64,000 bases of DNA from Nyssa sinensis (Eukaryota > Streptophyta > Magnoliopsida > Cornales > Nyssaceae). Under the pieces are notes generated by a model that was given only the letters and a program-made list of their open reading frames with translations, did no database searches and was not told where the DNA came from. Below, in pieces: positions 24,362 to 36,434 of the stretch. The stretch covers positions 13,173,380-13,237,379 of the forward strand of contig CM018033.1 of the NCBI GenBank assembly GCA_008638375.1, written 5' to 3'. The translations under genes and the position numbers were made by a program. The first letter of the stretch is position 1; each line of letters starts with the position of its first letter.

Positions 24362-24786
24362 GGTCCCATGTGTTCAACAACACCCTATCATTGCTAGGTA
24401 TTCTCAAACTAAAGTTCTAATACCAAGCTGTCAGAATCTACACATTACACAAGGTTTTCAAAAAATTTCAAATTATGCGCCGTGTTCCCATTATGTTTAA
24501 CAACACCCTACGGTCCCTAAGTATTCAAACCTAAGCTCTGATACCATGTATCAAAGCCTACACACTACACCATGTTTATAAAAAATTTCAAATTATGCAT
24601 CGTGGTCCCATTGTGTTCAACAACAACCTACAATCCCCAATTATTCAAACCTAGGCTCTAATACCAAGTATCAGAGCCTACACACTACACAATGTTTACA
24701 AAAATTTTCAAATTATGCATCGTGGTTCCATTGTGTTCAACAACACCCTATGGTCCCTAAGTATTCGAACCTAATCTCTGATACCA
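24362..24786 (-). repeat. Tandem array of the G leader with four PBS copies
   Basis: About 3.5 copies of a 120-121 bp unit. Each contains a PBS complement: GTTCTAATACCA (24414-24425), GCTCTGATACCA (24535-24546, perfect), GCTCTAATACCA (24655-24666) and TCTCTGATACCA (24775-24786, next to LTR B). In the third, AGGCTCTAATAC and GTATCAGAGCCT (24653-24664 and 24668-24679) form a hairpin with one mismatch and loop CAA. Confidence 0.85.
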
Positions 24787-24789
24787 CAT

Positions 24790-27240
24790 TGTCATACCCC
24801 GAATTTCCACAAACTCGCGGAGTCAGTGAAATGAAATAAGAAACGTAAATGGAAGGTCATTAAGGTGGGTTAATTGATTATTCATTCATTTCCCCAAATT
24901 TTCCCAAAATTTAAAATGAAGACTTGCTAAATGACTTCACCAAAATATTCTCCTAATGTCACTCAAACGTCCCTCCCAATTTATGTTCAAAATAGTTTAA
25001 GTCATGTTAAAAAATGGCTCCCAAAACGGCCCCAAGGTCTCTCTAAACATGCCTTGAAATAATGGCCCAAATGGGCCCCAAATGCCCTAGGACATAGGCC
25101 AAGAACTGTTTAATAAGTCCACCAAAAATTGTCTAAGTGACCAAAAATGGCCCATAAGAATGGCCAAACATGGCCCAATATGGTGCCCAAACATGGCTCA
25201 AAAGGTGGTGTCAAACATGGAATCAAATGGCCTTGAAAAGGTAGGTCATGGCATGTCCATGGCATGGCTAAGCACAAGTGTGCACAGTAGGGTAGCAGTA
25301 GGGTAGCACGTGCAAGGGCAAGTACACATGGCGACAAGCGTGCGAGGCAGGGTGTAGGCACGCGCGGTAGGGCGCGGACATCAGGCACGCGGAAGCAAGG
25401 GGCACGGCGCTCGCGCAGTGGTGCACAGCTGGGTGCTGGGTAGGGCTGGGGCATGTCTGGGCTACTGCTACTTGTTACTATAGGTACTATTCATCGCTAC
25501 AATAAACCAGTAGCTAAAATGCTACAGTACTAAAATTTTCCAACTTTGGCTAAATATCTTGATTTTGATATTTTGCTACCCATTTCAATTTATTTCATCA
25601 CCAAACTTGGTGTGGGACCCTATAACATGTAAAATTACCATTTTACCCTTTTCCCTTATTTTTTGACCTTAAGTGATTTTTGGGCTAATCACCCCTATGT
25701 TTCATTTTTTTACTTTTCTTCTTTCTTCTTATGTCATTTAATTCCCTACTTAGAAAATATAGGCATGCTCCCCCGCTCCACTCAATCTAGTTCCTATATT
25801 TTGAAAAATTCCACCATAGTTTCCTTTATTTTCTAAGCATTTCCCACCTAATGTTTTACAACAATTCATATATATAAGCAATGTACATTTCATCCTCACT
25901 CAATGGCCACAAGTTATGGAATTAAACACACATCCATTACTTTCAACATATACATGTAATGCATATTAAAAAAATGTATCCTAAATTTCATTTGGGTTTA
26001 AACCCTTACATTCAAAATGACCCAAGGCCTATAATTCATCATTCTTCCAAATTAAAACACAAGTCTTTTGGACTTATGCCCATACGTACTAAAATATGCC
26101 CCAAGGGCCAAATATCCTTCATAATCCACTTTCCCCTCCATCCTTCAAGACTTTATCAAGTCTCAAGTACCGGGAGCCTCATCTGTAATATGATATCCTA
26201 CGAGGGGTCAACTCAACTACTGGTATGACATAATGCTAATGCAAAGAACAAAGTAAAGGCGTGGCATGTGCAACTGTACGTTTATAATCTATATATCTTT
26301 TAATTCATCAATGTAATGCATGGCAATATGCATGACACACACATGCAACTCTATGCCACACCCATGTCTCGTTCACGGATCGCTCCCGTTGGACCACTGA
26401 GTACCAACACCTGTTTCACGGATCACTCCCGTTGGATTAGCAGGCACTAATGCAATGGCCAATTTTGGGTTTTTCACCACAGGATCTACACCCTTATAAT
26501 GCATAGCACCAAAGTGCTCAACCCACACTATGTTTTCAAAGGATTCACCATATGCCAATATGCTTTGATTCCACCATGCAATAATACAATCTCAATGAAG
26601 CATTTTATCAAACACATAGAGCATGTTTTAAATAATGCATGATACTTAAAGCAACAATAACTTTTGAACCATAAAACTTTGTCTACATGAACCTAGCATA
26701 TAATATAATCAATTATACATATAAACATATCACACATTCACAACCTTACACATTCTCAAAGATTGCACAAATACACAAAATACCAAACACATTGAATAAA
26801 TCATAATTTCCAAACTACAAGATCTTGTCTACATGAACATAAGCTAGAATATAGTCATGGTTCATGTTTATCACTTTGTTAAATTCTCAAAAAATACATA
26901 AGTACATAAGGTACTAACCCTAGGTTTGCAAAGTAACTATAAGGTAAGTAGTTCTCTAACAACAATTAAGCATGTAAGTCATACAATTAACTTATAAAAA
27001 CACTCCTAAACTTAACCTTATTCTTTACTTAGCAAGATATCATACCTAAAAGGGTTTTTCTCAACCCTAGGGAGTTTTACTCACTGTGTAGCCAAACCAA
27101 TCGGTGAGAACGTAGCCCTTGATGTGGGGAACAACTTCTTAGAAGGAAGTCTGTGAAAAGCCAAGCTTAGAGTGAGTTTTGGAGGCTTGAAGGTTGGACA
27201 AACCTAGGTTTCTTTCTCCCTTTTCTCCATGAATGTGCAG
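24790..27240 (-). repeat. LTR B, truncated 5' LTR of gypsy element G
   Basis: Starts TGTCATACCCCG three bases after the PBS and is colinear with LTR A up to the equivalent of about 4080. It then breaks abruptly into copia sequence at about 27240. The missing ~480 bp include the TATA box, LTR terminus and TSD. Confidence 0.85.
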
Positions 27241-28311
27241 CCACTTGTGCTTTTTTTATCAATCTTGCAACTGGAAAAAATCAACGTCCACGTAGCTTAA
27301 TAGATCAAATGAGGAGTTTTTAGGATAGAATAGTCCGATATTAATTATTTTTAGTAGGCATCTAAAGATTCTTTTTATGGCTCTTAGGTGTGATTCCTTA
27401 GGAAAAGATTGAAATCTTGAGCATAAGTATACACTAAACATAATGTCCGATCTACTTGCTATGAGATACAAGAGATTTTCAATGTTAACTCAATATTTCT
27501 TAATGTCTACATCCTTTTCTTTGTCATTTTTCTTAAGTTTGGTGATAGCACTCATGGGAATACTCATGGATTTTGTGTTTTCCATGTCAAACTTTTTAAG
27601 TAGTTCCTTAATGCATTTAGATTCGTAAATAAATATTCCTTCTTTAGATTGTTTTATTTGTAATCCTAAGAAGAAATTCAATTCTCCCATCATGCTCATT
27701 TCAAATTCATCTTGCATGCACTTGGCAAAGTCCTTGTATAGATCTTCACTTGTTGAGCCAAATGTAGTGTCATCAACATATATTTACACAATGAGCATTT
27801 ATTTTCCTTTTGTTTTAATAAACAAGGGGATATCTATTTTTCCTCTAGTGAATTCATTTTTAGTGAGGAAACTACTAAGTCTTTCATACCGAGCACTAGG
27901 ACCTTGCTTCAAACTATAGAAAGCCTTAACTAACTTGTATAAATGGTTTGGTATTTCATGGTTTTCAAATCTGGGAGGTTCTTCAACATATACTTCCTCA
28001 AAAGTGAATCCATTTAAGAATACATTCTCTACATCCAGTTGGTAGAGCTTGAACCCTTTATGGAATGCAAAGGCAAGTAGCATTCTTATGGCTTCTAATC
28101 TAGCAATCGGAGCAAAAGTTTCTTCATAATCAATGCCCTCTTCTTGGTTGTATCCTTGGGCTACTAACCTAGCTTTGTTTCTACTTATGTTTCATTCTTC
28201 ATCTTTCTTGTTTTTAAAGACCCATTTAGTTCAAATTACACTTTGTTCTCTAGGTAGGAACTAGGTTCCAAACATTATTTCTTTCAAATTGATTTAATTC
28301 TTCTTGTATAG
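27241..28311 (-). pseudogene. copia reverse transcriptase and start of RNase H
   Basis: Successive minus-strand frames show RT motifs in order: YQLDVENVFLNG (27799-28083), a catalytic YVDD (27769-27780) preceded by a stop, MGELNFFLGLQIKQ (27490-27717), ASRSDIMFSVYLCSRFQ and KESHLRAIKRIFR (27259-27471), then a frameshift and a KSTSG stretch at the break. Key residues are present but stops and frameshifts make it non-functional. Confidence 0.92.
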
Positions 28312-28972
28312 CTAATATCCAAAATTTATCATTTTTAACTTATTGAATATTTTGGGTTCAATTTGAGACAGAAATGTTATATTGTTGCATATATCTCTCA
28401 ATGATGCTCTAGTAGCAACTCTTTCAGTTGGTTTACCAATAATTTGATCTTTAGGGTGATCTTTGACAAACTTCATTTCCTTGGAAAGGTCTTGTCCAAC
28501 ATCTTGATTTACAATTTCATTTTCTATTTCTTTTTCTTTTTCTTCTTCAATATATTTGATGATTTTATGATTGTCTTGAGTTGGTTCATTTGTAATTAAA
28601 TAATTTTGTACATCATCATCATCTATACTTTTCTTTGAGATGTGAGGATATGATTTATCAAACACAATATGTATAAATTATTCTAAAGTTAGGGTTTTTT
28701 TGTTGAAGATTCTCTATACTTTTCTTATGTTAGAATATCCTAAGAAAATTCCTTCATCAAATTTAGTATTAAACATTCCTAAATTTTCTTTATCATTTAG
28801 GACATTATATTTACATCCAAATACATTAAAGTAGCTAATTATTGGCTTTCTGCTATTCCAAAGTTCATAAAGAGTTTTATTAAGTTTTGGTCTTATTCTT
28901 ACTCTATTTATTAGATAACAAGTAGTATTTACTGTTTCAGCCCAAAAATGTTTAGGTAAGTTATGTTCATTA
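28312..28972 (-). pseudogene. copia integrase C-terminus and linker to RT
   Basis: 28671-28972 reads HNLPKHFWAETVNTTCYLIN and then FGCKYNVLN and FLGYS, the C-terminal integrase signature. 28312-28665 is a Glu/Lys-rich linker. The frame is cut at 28972 by solo LTR M and continues at 32302. Confidence 0.88.
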
Positions 28973-31773
28973 TGTCACGACCCGAAACCCACCCTATGCG
29001 GATCTCGTGTCACGGGGCCGACCCGAAGGCCGTCCCTACTTTTTAAATTCCTGTATCATAGTACTAATATGCAATGTACTAAAAATTTTAAACAATGAAC
29101 AGCGGAAGTCTTTATCAATTACAGTAATCCAGCAGAAGTCTTTTAATAATTTAAACAGCGGAAGTCTATCAAATACATGACATAGTTCTACATAAGACAA
29201 AATGAGAACTAAACGTAACCAGCACCCGAGGGTGGTGAATACATGGGAGAACTAACATAGACTGGTACAGTACTTCAAAATGTCCCCCTACGCTCTCAGA
29301 CTCCTACTGGGGTCTCACAGTGTCATCACCTGAAATGGAGGGTAAGTGGGGTGGAATGAGCTACAAAGCTCAGTAAGTAAATGCAGATCTCCAACACTAG
29401 TATCGATGATTAGTAAATCCATGAATAAGATTATGATAGCCAATCATAAGAATAAGATGCTGTGATAGCCAATGGAAACAATTGCCATAAGGGCCAATGG
29501 AAACAATTGCCACGAGGGCCAATGAAAATAATTGCCACAAGGGCCAATGAACAGTAATCACAATACACAATCAAAAGTATTGGGTGTAATATCACTATCA
29601 AGATTTTCAATGATAATATAACAACAATGAAGTACTGCCACAATGAACCGATCACAATCAAATCAATAATACAAGTCCCTCGAGACTCGGAGAATCATAA
29701 GGGATGATGTCATTCAACAATCAAGTTCTATCAGTCATAAAAGATGCTGTTATTCTGTGTCAGGGTTCGGCAGACCCTCGATCTTTTGGGGGCCGGCGTA
29801 CCCCCTAGTGAATTCCAGTGAATTGCCATTTTTTCGTTCACAGACTTGACCCGTAGGTCCCAGTCAATCAGATAGCATCAGATGGGTGTTGTGACTGAGC
29901 ATAACTCCCATGTTCATAAACATACCATGATCATAAGTAATTCCATAGAATATAAAAATGGAATATCATTCATTCAATAAGGGTACAACAGTAGGCCTTT
30001 CAAGGCACAGTATAACATGATAACAATGATACATCAGTCAATCAAATGTCCACAAGATAGAAAATATCGAATTGTGGAACACAAGGATATCAATACATTC
30101 AAGAGTACGAGTTTGGCAGTAAAAGAATAAACTTGGCTTGTGGAAACACCACATGTAAAAGAGAGTGATCCACTTACCTCTAATGCAGTCCTATATTAGG
30201 AAATCCGTGAGTTTGCCTTGCCTTTGGAATTCCCTATATATCAGTAAATCCGTCTTAGAATAAATGCTATTCAACAAATTTTATGCCTTTCTATCATAAG
30301 TATTCCTAATACTGATTTAGACCTTACTATTGAGTCCGGAATGCCGAAGAAAGTCGGTTTAGGCTTTTGCGAAATTCCATTTGGACTTTTGTACTAAAAA
30401 TGGCAAAATGGTCATTTTGTACTTTTAAGGTATTTTATCCTTTGGGGTCCCGTCTCGCAAAACGGACCCCACCATTGGACTCAGAACGTTCGAGATAATA
30501 AATTTTGACTATTCATTTGCATCGTTTGGACTTCGTTTGACCCATATTTGAAATAGGGGTATTTTTGTAAAAATTAATATTTTATTAATTTTCCTATTTG
30601 GGACCATAGTGACATTTTCTAAAACATTTGGGGTCGATTCACAATTTCTCAGAGTTGCGGTTTGAACCAGTTGGTTCACAACCAGAAACCCTAAACCGGC
30701 CTGACCTCTCACTGAACCAAACAGTTCAGTGTAATTCAAATAACCAGATTACAATATCCTAGTTCCTACCCTATCCACGGTTTGGATACGCCCAAACCCA
30801 AATTCCACATTTCCTATCCCTGTTACCAAACAAGCCCAATCTATTTTAATTTTATATACAAAACGACACAGTGTTGGCTCCGTTGTTGCGGTCGGTCGGA
30901 TCTCAACCCGACCCGGCCCGGACCCGGTTCATCTTAACCCGAAATGCCACCCCGACATTCCGGTCGTCTTCCCCGACTATTTTTTCGGCCATAGTCGTCG
31001 GAACAGTAATCCCTAGACACTGTTTTTACAATTTTCACGTCTAATTTTTACTGTATTTCAAATCTTTTCATGCCAAATCGATCCCACCATTTTAATCTGT
31101 CATTTGGACAATTTTAAGCCTAAGAAGGCTACTGTTTCGACCGTTCTTTTTCCCAGTTTTTGGCGTAGTACCGGTGAAGTTTTCTTGACTGTAACATGCT
31201 TATTTTTGGACCATTTTTCATGATTTTTGTTGCGTTAGATTCCTGTGTGGATTTCCTACGTACTTACAAGCTCAAAGTTAAGTTTAAAGCATAAAATATA
31301 TGGGAACCAAGATTATCCACCGAACCTGCAACTAGGGTTTCCTCCCTCATTTGTGAACCAAATGAGGTACGGTTTGTTCCTATCAACACCATTTTTCATG
31401 CTTGTTTAGACCCTATATTCAAAATAAATCGAATCATGCTATAACATTTCAAAACAGAAACAGTGGCTTACCTATACTTTCCGGTTTTCCTTTGTTTTGT
31501 GGGTCTCTTCCCTTCCGTTCCTTCCTCCGATTCCACCAAGAGTTCTCTGAGTTCTCTCTTGACTCACTCGAATTTCCTTGGGCTTTTCTCTCTCTGATTT
31601 CCTCACTCCCACACAAGGATATGTATATACACTTTTATATAATATACACATATATTTCTTGCCCCAAATCTCACTCCACTGATCTTGTCACAGCCATACC
31701 TCCTCCCATACCCCTTCTGATTTGCACCTTACTCCACCATACCTAGGGTTGGTAGAGTTATGTTACTTTATGA

Positions 31774-31805
<32 letters not shown>

Positions 31806-32301
31806 TTATATAATATATATAATATATTCCCTCACCTAAACTCACACACTCACGGCTGGTAACAGCCCTTTTTCCCATTTTCTTTTCTTTCCCTTTTTGT
31901 TTTCATTTAATATACACATGTATATATATATGGTATAATACATTATATATATATATACATGTATAGACTCATGATTATACCTATCTTTATACATACACAT
32001 ATACCCATATATATACGTATATACTAAACTCTGGGCATATATGCATACACTAATATTTCATGGTCTACGTTCATGGGTGCATGTATGCATGCATAGGTTT
32101 ACGTGCAGTGCATGCATTACGGGGTATAGTTCTAGGCTGCTCGGGCATCGCCCTACATTGACTGTGTAATTGATACTGTTCATGTTCTAAGGTCATATGT
32201 GATGTCAAAATATAGAGTTTAACAGTTCTGAGTACAATTGATAAAATGTTACCCGACCCGGTTACCTCGGTATACGTGCTAACTCGGGTTAGGGTATTAC
32301 A
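28973..32301 (-). mobile_element. Solo LTR M (3.33 kb)
   Basis: TGTCACGACCCGAAACCC (28973) to GGGTATTACA (32301), minus orientation, flanked by CATTA (28968-28972) and TATTA (32302-32306), a TSD with one C/T change. It inserted into copia integrase, which reads on both sides. It has two U3 monomers (about 30305-30425 and 30447-30570), hairpin TGAGCT/AGCTCA (29357-29372) with an adjacent TTTCAGG on the minus strand, a (TA)n run (31774-31801) and no ORF of note. Confidence 0.9.
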
Positions 32302-32879
32302 TATTAAGTGTTATTCTAGTCATTTCTTGAACTGATCTATTTTTCCTTTCAACTACTCTATTTTGTTGAGGTGTTATAGGAGCTGAGAAATTATGACCAA
32401 TTCCACATTCATCACAATATTTTCTATATCTTTATTATGGAATTCTTTACCTCTATCACTTCTAACATTGTTCATAGAGTATTCTTTTTTATTTTAGATT
32501 CTTCTACATAATTTTATGAAGGCTTCATGTGCCTCATCTTTGTGAGGAATACTACCTAAGTATACCTTGAATAGTCATTCACAATGACAAAGGCATAATG
32601 TTTACCTCCTAGGCTTACAAATCTAGTAGATCCAAATAGATCCAAATGAAATAGTTGTAACGGTCTACTTGTTGAAATATCATTCTTCTTTGTCAAAGAG
32701 GATTTTACTTGCTTTCCTAGTTGGCAAGCACCACATACACCATCCTTTACAAATTTGGTTTTGGGTAGACCTCTAACTAATTCATGTCTAGACAAGTTAG
32801 AAATTAAGTCCATACTTGCATGACCTAGTCTCCTATGCCAAAACCAACTATTTTCATTCGTGGCTGCAAAGCATTTCAC
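32302..32879 (-). pseudogene. copia GAG-pre-integrase and integrase core
   Basis: The 32556-32879 frame has WFWHRRLGHASMDLI (HHCC region), CGACQLGKQVKSS and LHLDLFG (core start; the family has D here), then DYSRYT. Downstream, after a frameshift, come SDRGKEF and SAPITPQQNRVVERKNR. This is typical copia integrase with stops and frame changes. Confidence 0.92.
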
Positions 32880-32995
32880 ATTTTGTGATGCAATTTCATC
32901 AAAATTAGTGCAAAAGTTGATTCTTCATCTAATTCATCCTAAGTAGCTTTCATTGTATTCTTTTTGGATCTTATTCCTTCTTCTTTGAGGTGAGG

Positions 32996-33975
32996 ACACT
33001 CCGCCTTTGTGTTTCCTAGTTTATGACATTCATAGAAAGTTGGGAGTTCCTTCTCGCTTGATTCCTCTTTTTGTTGCTTTCGATTTTATTGCTTCCTTCT
33101 TAGGTAGCTTTTGAATTATTTTGTGATGAAGGAAACATCCCCATCATTTCCTTGATCCTCTTCTTTATTTTCTTCATCATCATTTTCATGTGATGAAGAT
33201 TTAGAAACAAGGTTCTTTTTTGATTTATTCTCTTCTTTATGACTTCTTATGGTAAGCTCATGAGTTATAAGAGATATGAGCAGCTCATCAAGGCTTAGCT
33301 TGTTGAGATCCTTTGTTTCTTGAATGGTTGTCACTTTGGCTTCCCCTATTCTTGTTAGAGACCTAAAGATTTTTTTCACCATTTCAACAGTAGTATAGCT
33401 CTTACCAAGAGCTTTTAAAGAAATAATAATATTAGTAAAGTGAGTAAACATTTTGTGTATGGACTTACTGGCATTTACCTTAAATAGTTCATAGTTATGA
33501 ACCAGTATACTAATTTTTGATTCTTTGACTTGATTTGTACCTTTGTAGGTAACTTCAAGTTTATCCCATATCTCTTTTGCGAATTTGTAATTGGCAATTC
33601 TATTGAGCTCATTTGCCTCTAAGACATAATATAAATTACTCATGGACCTAGCATTTATTTAAATGAGTTTGAGATCATTTTCATCCCATTCTTGTACTTC
33701 TTTAGCAACCTTAGTGGTGATGTAGAACTTTTGGACTTCATAGGAATATGAGACCCATTTCTAATGACCTTCCATATCTCATAGTTTAACGCTTGAAGAT
33801 AGATCTTCATTCTAGCCTTTGAATAAGTATAATTTTGGCCATTAAACAAAGAATGTCGATTTGTCAATTGCCTTTCGACAAAAACAATTTTTACAATATT
33901 TTCTATATCTTTTTTTTTTTTAAGTGTTAACTCTATTTTGTAAGAGATGAGGCTCTTATACCACTTGTTGCCCAT
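32996..33975 (-). pseudogene. copia gag with degenerate zinc knuckle
   Basis: N-terminal frame 33655-33975 has FNGQNYTYSKARMKIYLQAL (the FxGxNYxxWKxRM motif, Trp to Ser). 33116-33643 continues with KEIWDKLEVTYKGTNQVKES and KALGKSYTTVEMVKKI. The zinc knuckle (32996-33040) reads FYECHKLGNTKAECP, with the first Cys and the His replaced. Stops separate the parts. Confidence 0.9.
33952..33963 (-). other. copia primer-binding site
   Basis: Minus-strand TGGTATAAGAGC, one change from TGGTATCAGAGC (tRNA-iMet), two bases from the LTR end GGGCAACA. Confidence 0.8.
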
Positions 33976-34504
33976 ATATTTACCCTAGAGGTGGTGAATA
34001 GGTTATTTTGAAAATATTGGTTTCTTTTGGGGACTTTAAAAATGAATGATATGCACAAATAAATAAACAATACAGAAAGAGAAAACAAAGTCATTTTATA
34101 AGGTTTGAAAAACTTCCTACGTCCATGACTCAAACATCCCCACCTGATTTTTTCTACTATTATGACATCTTTCTAGGTGCAAACCAAATATTTACAACGC
34201 GAAGACCGCAACCCTCTTATCCCAAAAAAATATACCATTTTGCCTCACCGGATAGCACCTACCCATAACTCTCACCGCAATGAGATAATACAAAAATGTT
34301 TACCAAATAGCACTCTCTTTTAAGGTAGTTTTGGTGCAATAAGATGCTCACTTAATATAGATAGATCAAGTTGTAAACTTATAGTATTTATAGATGAGTA
34401 AAAATTATAGATATAGATTTTTTATGTTAGGATCTAAATTCAAGAGTAAGGATATAGAAGTGTAAACATGTAAAGAGATGGCATAGAATTTCCTAGAGAA
34501 CCTC

Positions 34505-34512
34505 TATTTATA
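34505..34512 (-). promoter_or_regulatory. TATA box of the copia LTR
   Basis: Minus-strand TATAAATA, with a second similar site at about 34386. Orientation agrees with the element. Confidence 0.55.
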
Positions 34513-34589
34513 GCCTTTAAAAAAATGTCTATTGCTTTTCAAAAAAAGTCATTTTCTCCCTTTTTATCTGTTCAAAATTTAAATTAGCG

Positions 34590-34930
34590 AATTGCTAGAT
34601 CAACAAATTTAGTCGATTGAATCATCAACCAGTCGACTAGATTGATGACTAGTTAACTAATTACGTCAACTGAATTTTTCTAGAGGGTTTGTGAATCAAT
34701 TACTCAAGAACAATCAGTTGACTAATTCTAATGTACATTGTTTTCAGCCATGAAAAAAAGTCGATTGATTCTCCTTAGAGGTCGACTAAATTGGACAGTG
34801 AGTCCTAGGATATTTTGAGAAAAAAGTCACTCAGTCGACTAGTTTTTGGAACTGGTCGACTGGTTTGATTAGTGTAAAAATAAGCCTTAAGAATCAGTCG
34901 ATTGGTTACATGAACTAGTCCACTGGTTTG
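34590..34930. repeat. GTCGAC palindrome cluster in the copia LTR
   Basis: Around a dozen variants of AGTCGACTGGTT / AGTCGATTGA / AGTTGACTAAT are spaced irregularly at about 15-40 bp, several centred on the palindrome GTCGAC. They lie upstream of the TATA box in the LTR sense, where U3 enhancers would be expected. Confidence 0.7.
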
Positions 34931-36434
34931 GACAATGAATGACTTTTAGCTTATTTTTACCAGTGTACTTTTATCAGAACCTTTTAATCTTTCTAAACTT
35001 TAAAGTATGGCATCTGTTTGTTTTGAAAAATTGTTTGAGGTTAGTACTTAGCTTGATTATTTTAAATAGTAAGAACTTACGAACAATGATCTATCTAATC
35101 CTAAATCACTCAAAACCTAAAATAATGAAAATAGAAGTCTTCACTTGACTTGTCTTGAATCCTTAGGCTTGAATGTGTTTATTTTCTTGATTCATCATGA
35201 GAGCATTCCACTTGTTTTGATTCTTGCTTCAAGCATGTTCTTGAGTGGGACCCTTTAGCTTAATGGACTTTGTCATTTCTTAGTCAACATTCTTCTTTGA
35301 CTTAGATGACCTATTTGCATTATTACTTTGATAAAACATTAGTCCAGTTATGATAATGTTTTGTTATCATCAAAATTACTAAGATGCCTTTACTTGAAAA
35401 CTTTTAGGGCTGACACTCTGTTAGGATTTACTTCACCATATTTGTTGTCTGATTTGGAATGTCACGACTCGAAACCCACCCTTTGCGGATAGCGAATTGC
35501 GAACCCTGGCCTAACCCTTTTACCGAACGAGATCTGAACTTGCTACACAATCAATGCTACTAACATGCAGTAAATATCATAACTTAACATAAATAGCGGA
35601 AGACTTAAAATAAATTGGCATGTAGATATATCTAGTTCTCAAAATACAAACTATAAAATTTCTTTAAATACAGTACATCCCCAAGACGTGAATGACAGAG
35701 GAGGCTAGAAGACTGTACTACATATTACCCTTAATCCAAAAATGTCCATGTCTAGTTAGCAGGCTCTATATTCTACTCTCAACATCCATTCCTGAAATAA
35801 TTAAAGTAAATCTGAACGAGCTAACTTAGCGCCAATAAGTAATTGTCATTTACTCTGCCATGTGTACAGGTCAATATAGAAAAACATAATCCAATAAAGA
35901 CAAGGATAATAGAAACATGATAGCCAGTTAGTAAATATGAAACTCATCAATGAATATCAAATGCTAAGAAGCACAAATGATAATCAAACAGAAATCTGGT
36001 CTGATAATAATAATCGGACTGCTACAATCACGAGTTATCTCAAGCATAATCGTATGTACTTAGTAAAAGTTGTGTAATCTCATGATCATTCATAGGGGAA
36101 TAATATGATCAACTTATAAAATTCAATAAATGATAATGATGACAACAAAAATGGATGCACTTTAACTTGGGGCCTGGCATACCCCCTAGAGCACTCATTC
36201 AGGCCTTTTCCCATACCAAGGTCCCTGTATAGCACTTAGAGCTCTATAACATATATATAAATCCATGTCCTCTAGGAAAAAATCGTGCACTATGTCTCGC
36301 ATAGCCATGGTAGCTAATGTTCCTCCTAAAACCTTGACCCGTAGGTCGTAGTAAGCATTAGATGGAGTTTGTGATTGAGCACAAACCCGGCACTCATAAT
36401 ATATCAAAATCATGCTACATTCCACGAAAAGTAT

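Larger units (their letters stand above)
1671..27240 (-). mobile_element. Gypsy element G with LTRs A and B
   Basis: A minus-strand Ty3/gypsy element. On the plus strand the order is 3' LTR A (1671-4563), PPT complement (4564-4574), internal remnants (to 6084 and from 23173), PBS region (to 24786) and 5' LTR B (24790-27240). A and B match along 2.4 kb at the same position and orientation. The coding remainder is a protease/RT piece. It inserted into copia RNase H; the left TSD would be ATTAT (1666-1670). The right TSD and the last ~480 bp of LTR B are deleted. Solo LTR D/E, solo LTR F and the LARD are nested inside. Confidence 0.8.
1346..35415 (-). mobile_element. Ty1/copia element, decayed and split by nested insertions
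   Basis: Three separated pieces read as one minus-strand copia element: 27241-28972, 32302-35415 and 1346-1670. In element order they give 5' LTR (33966-35415), PBS (33952-33963), gag, integrase, RT and RNase H. Gypsy element G (1671-27240) and solo LTR M (28973-32301) interrupt it. Each domain is recognised from copia motifs, but frames are broken by stops and frameshifts. Roughly 65 codons of RNase H are missing between 27241 and 1670, apparently lost with the end of LTR B. The 3' LTR is not visible: LTR J abuts instead. This is the oldest layer of the left half. Confidence 0.8.
33966..35415 (-). repeat. copia 5' LTR
   Basis: Plus-strand TGTTGCCC (33966) to GGGCTGACA (35415). The right end was chosen because the minus strand then starts TGTCAGCCC, shortly before the TTTTGATGATAACAAAAC phrase common in copia LTRs. 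It has a minus TATAAATA (34505-34512) and a GTCGAC-rich block (34590-34930). Confidence 0.65.
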
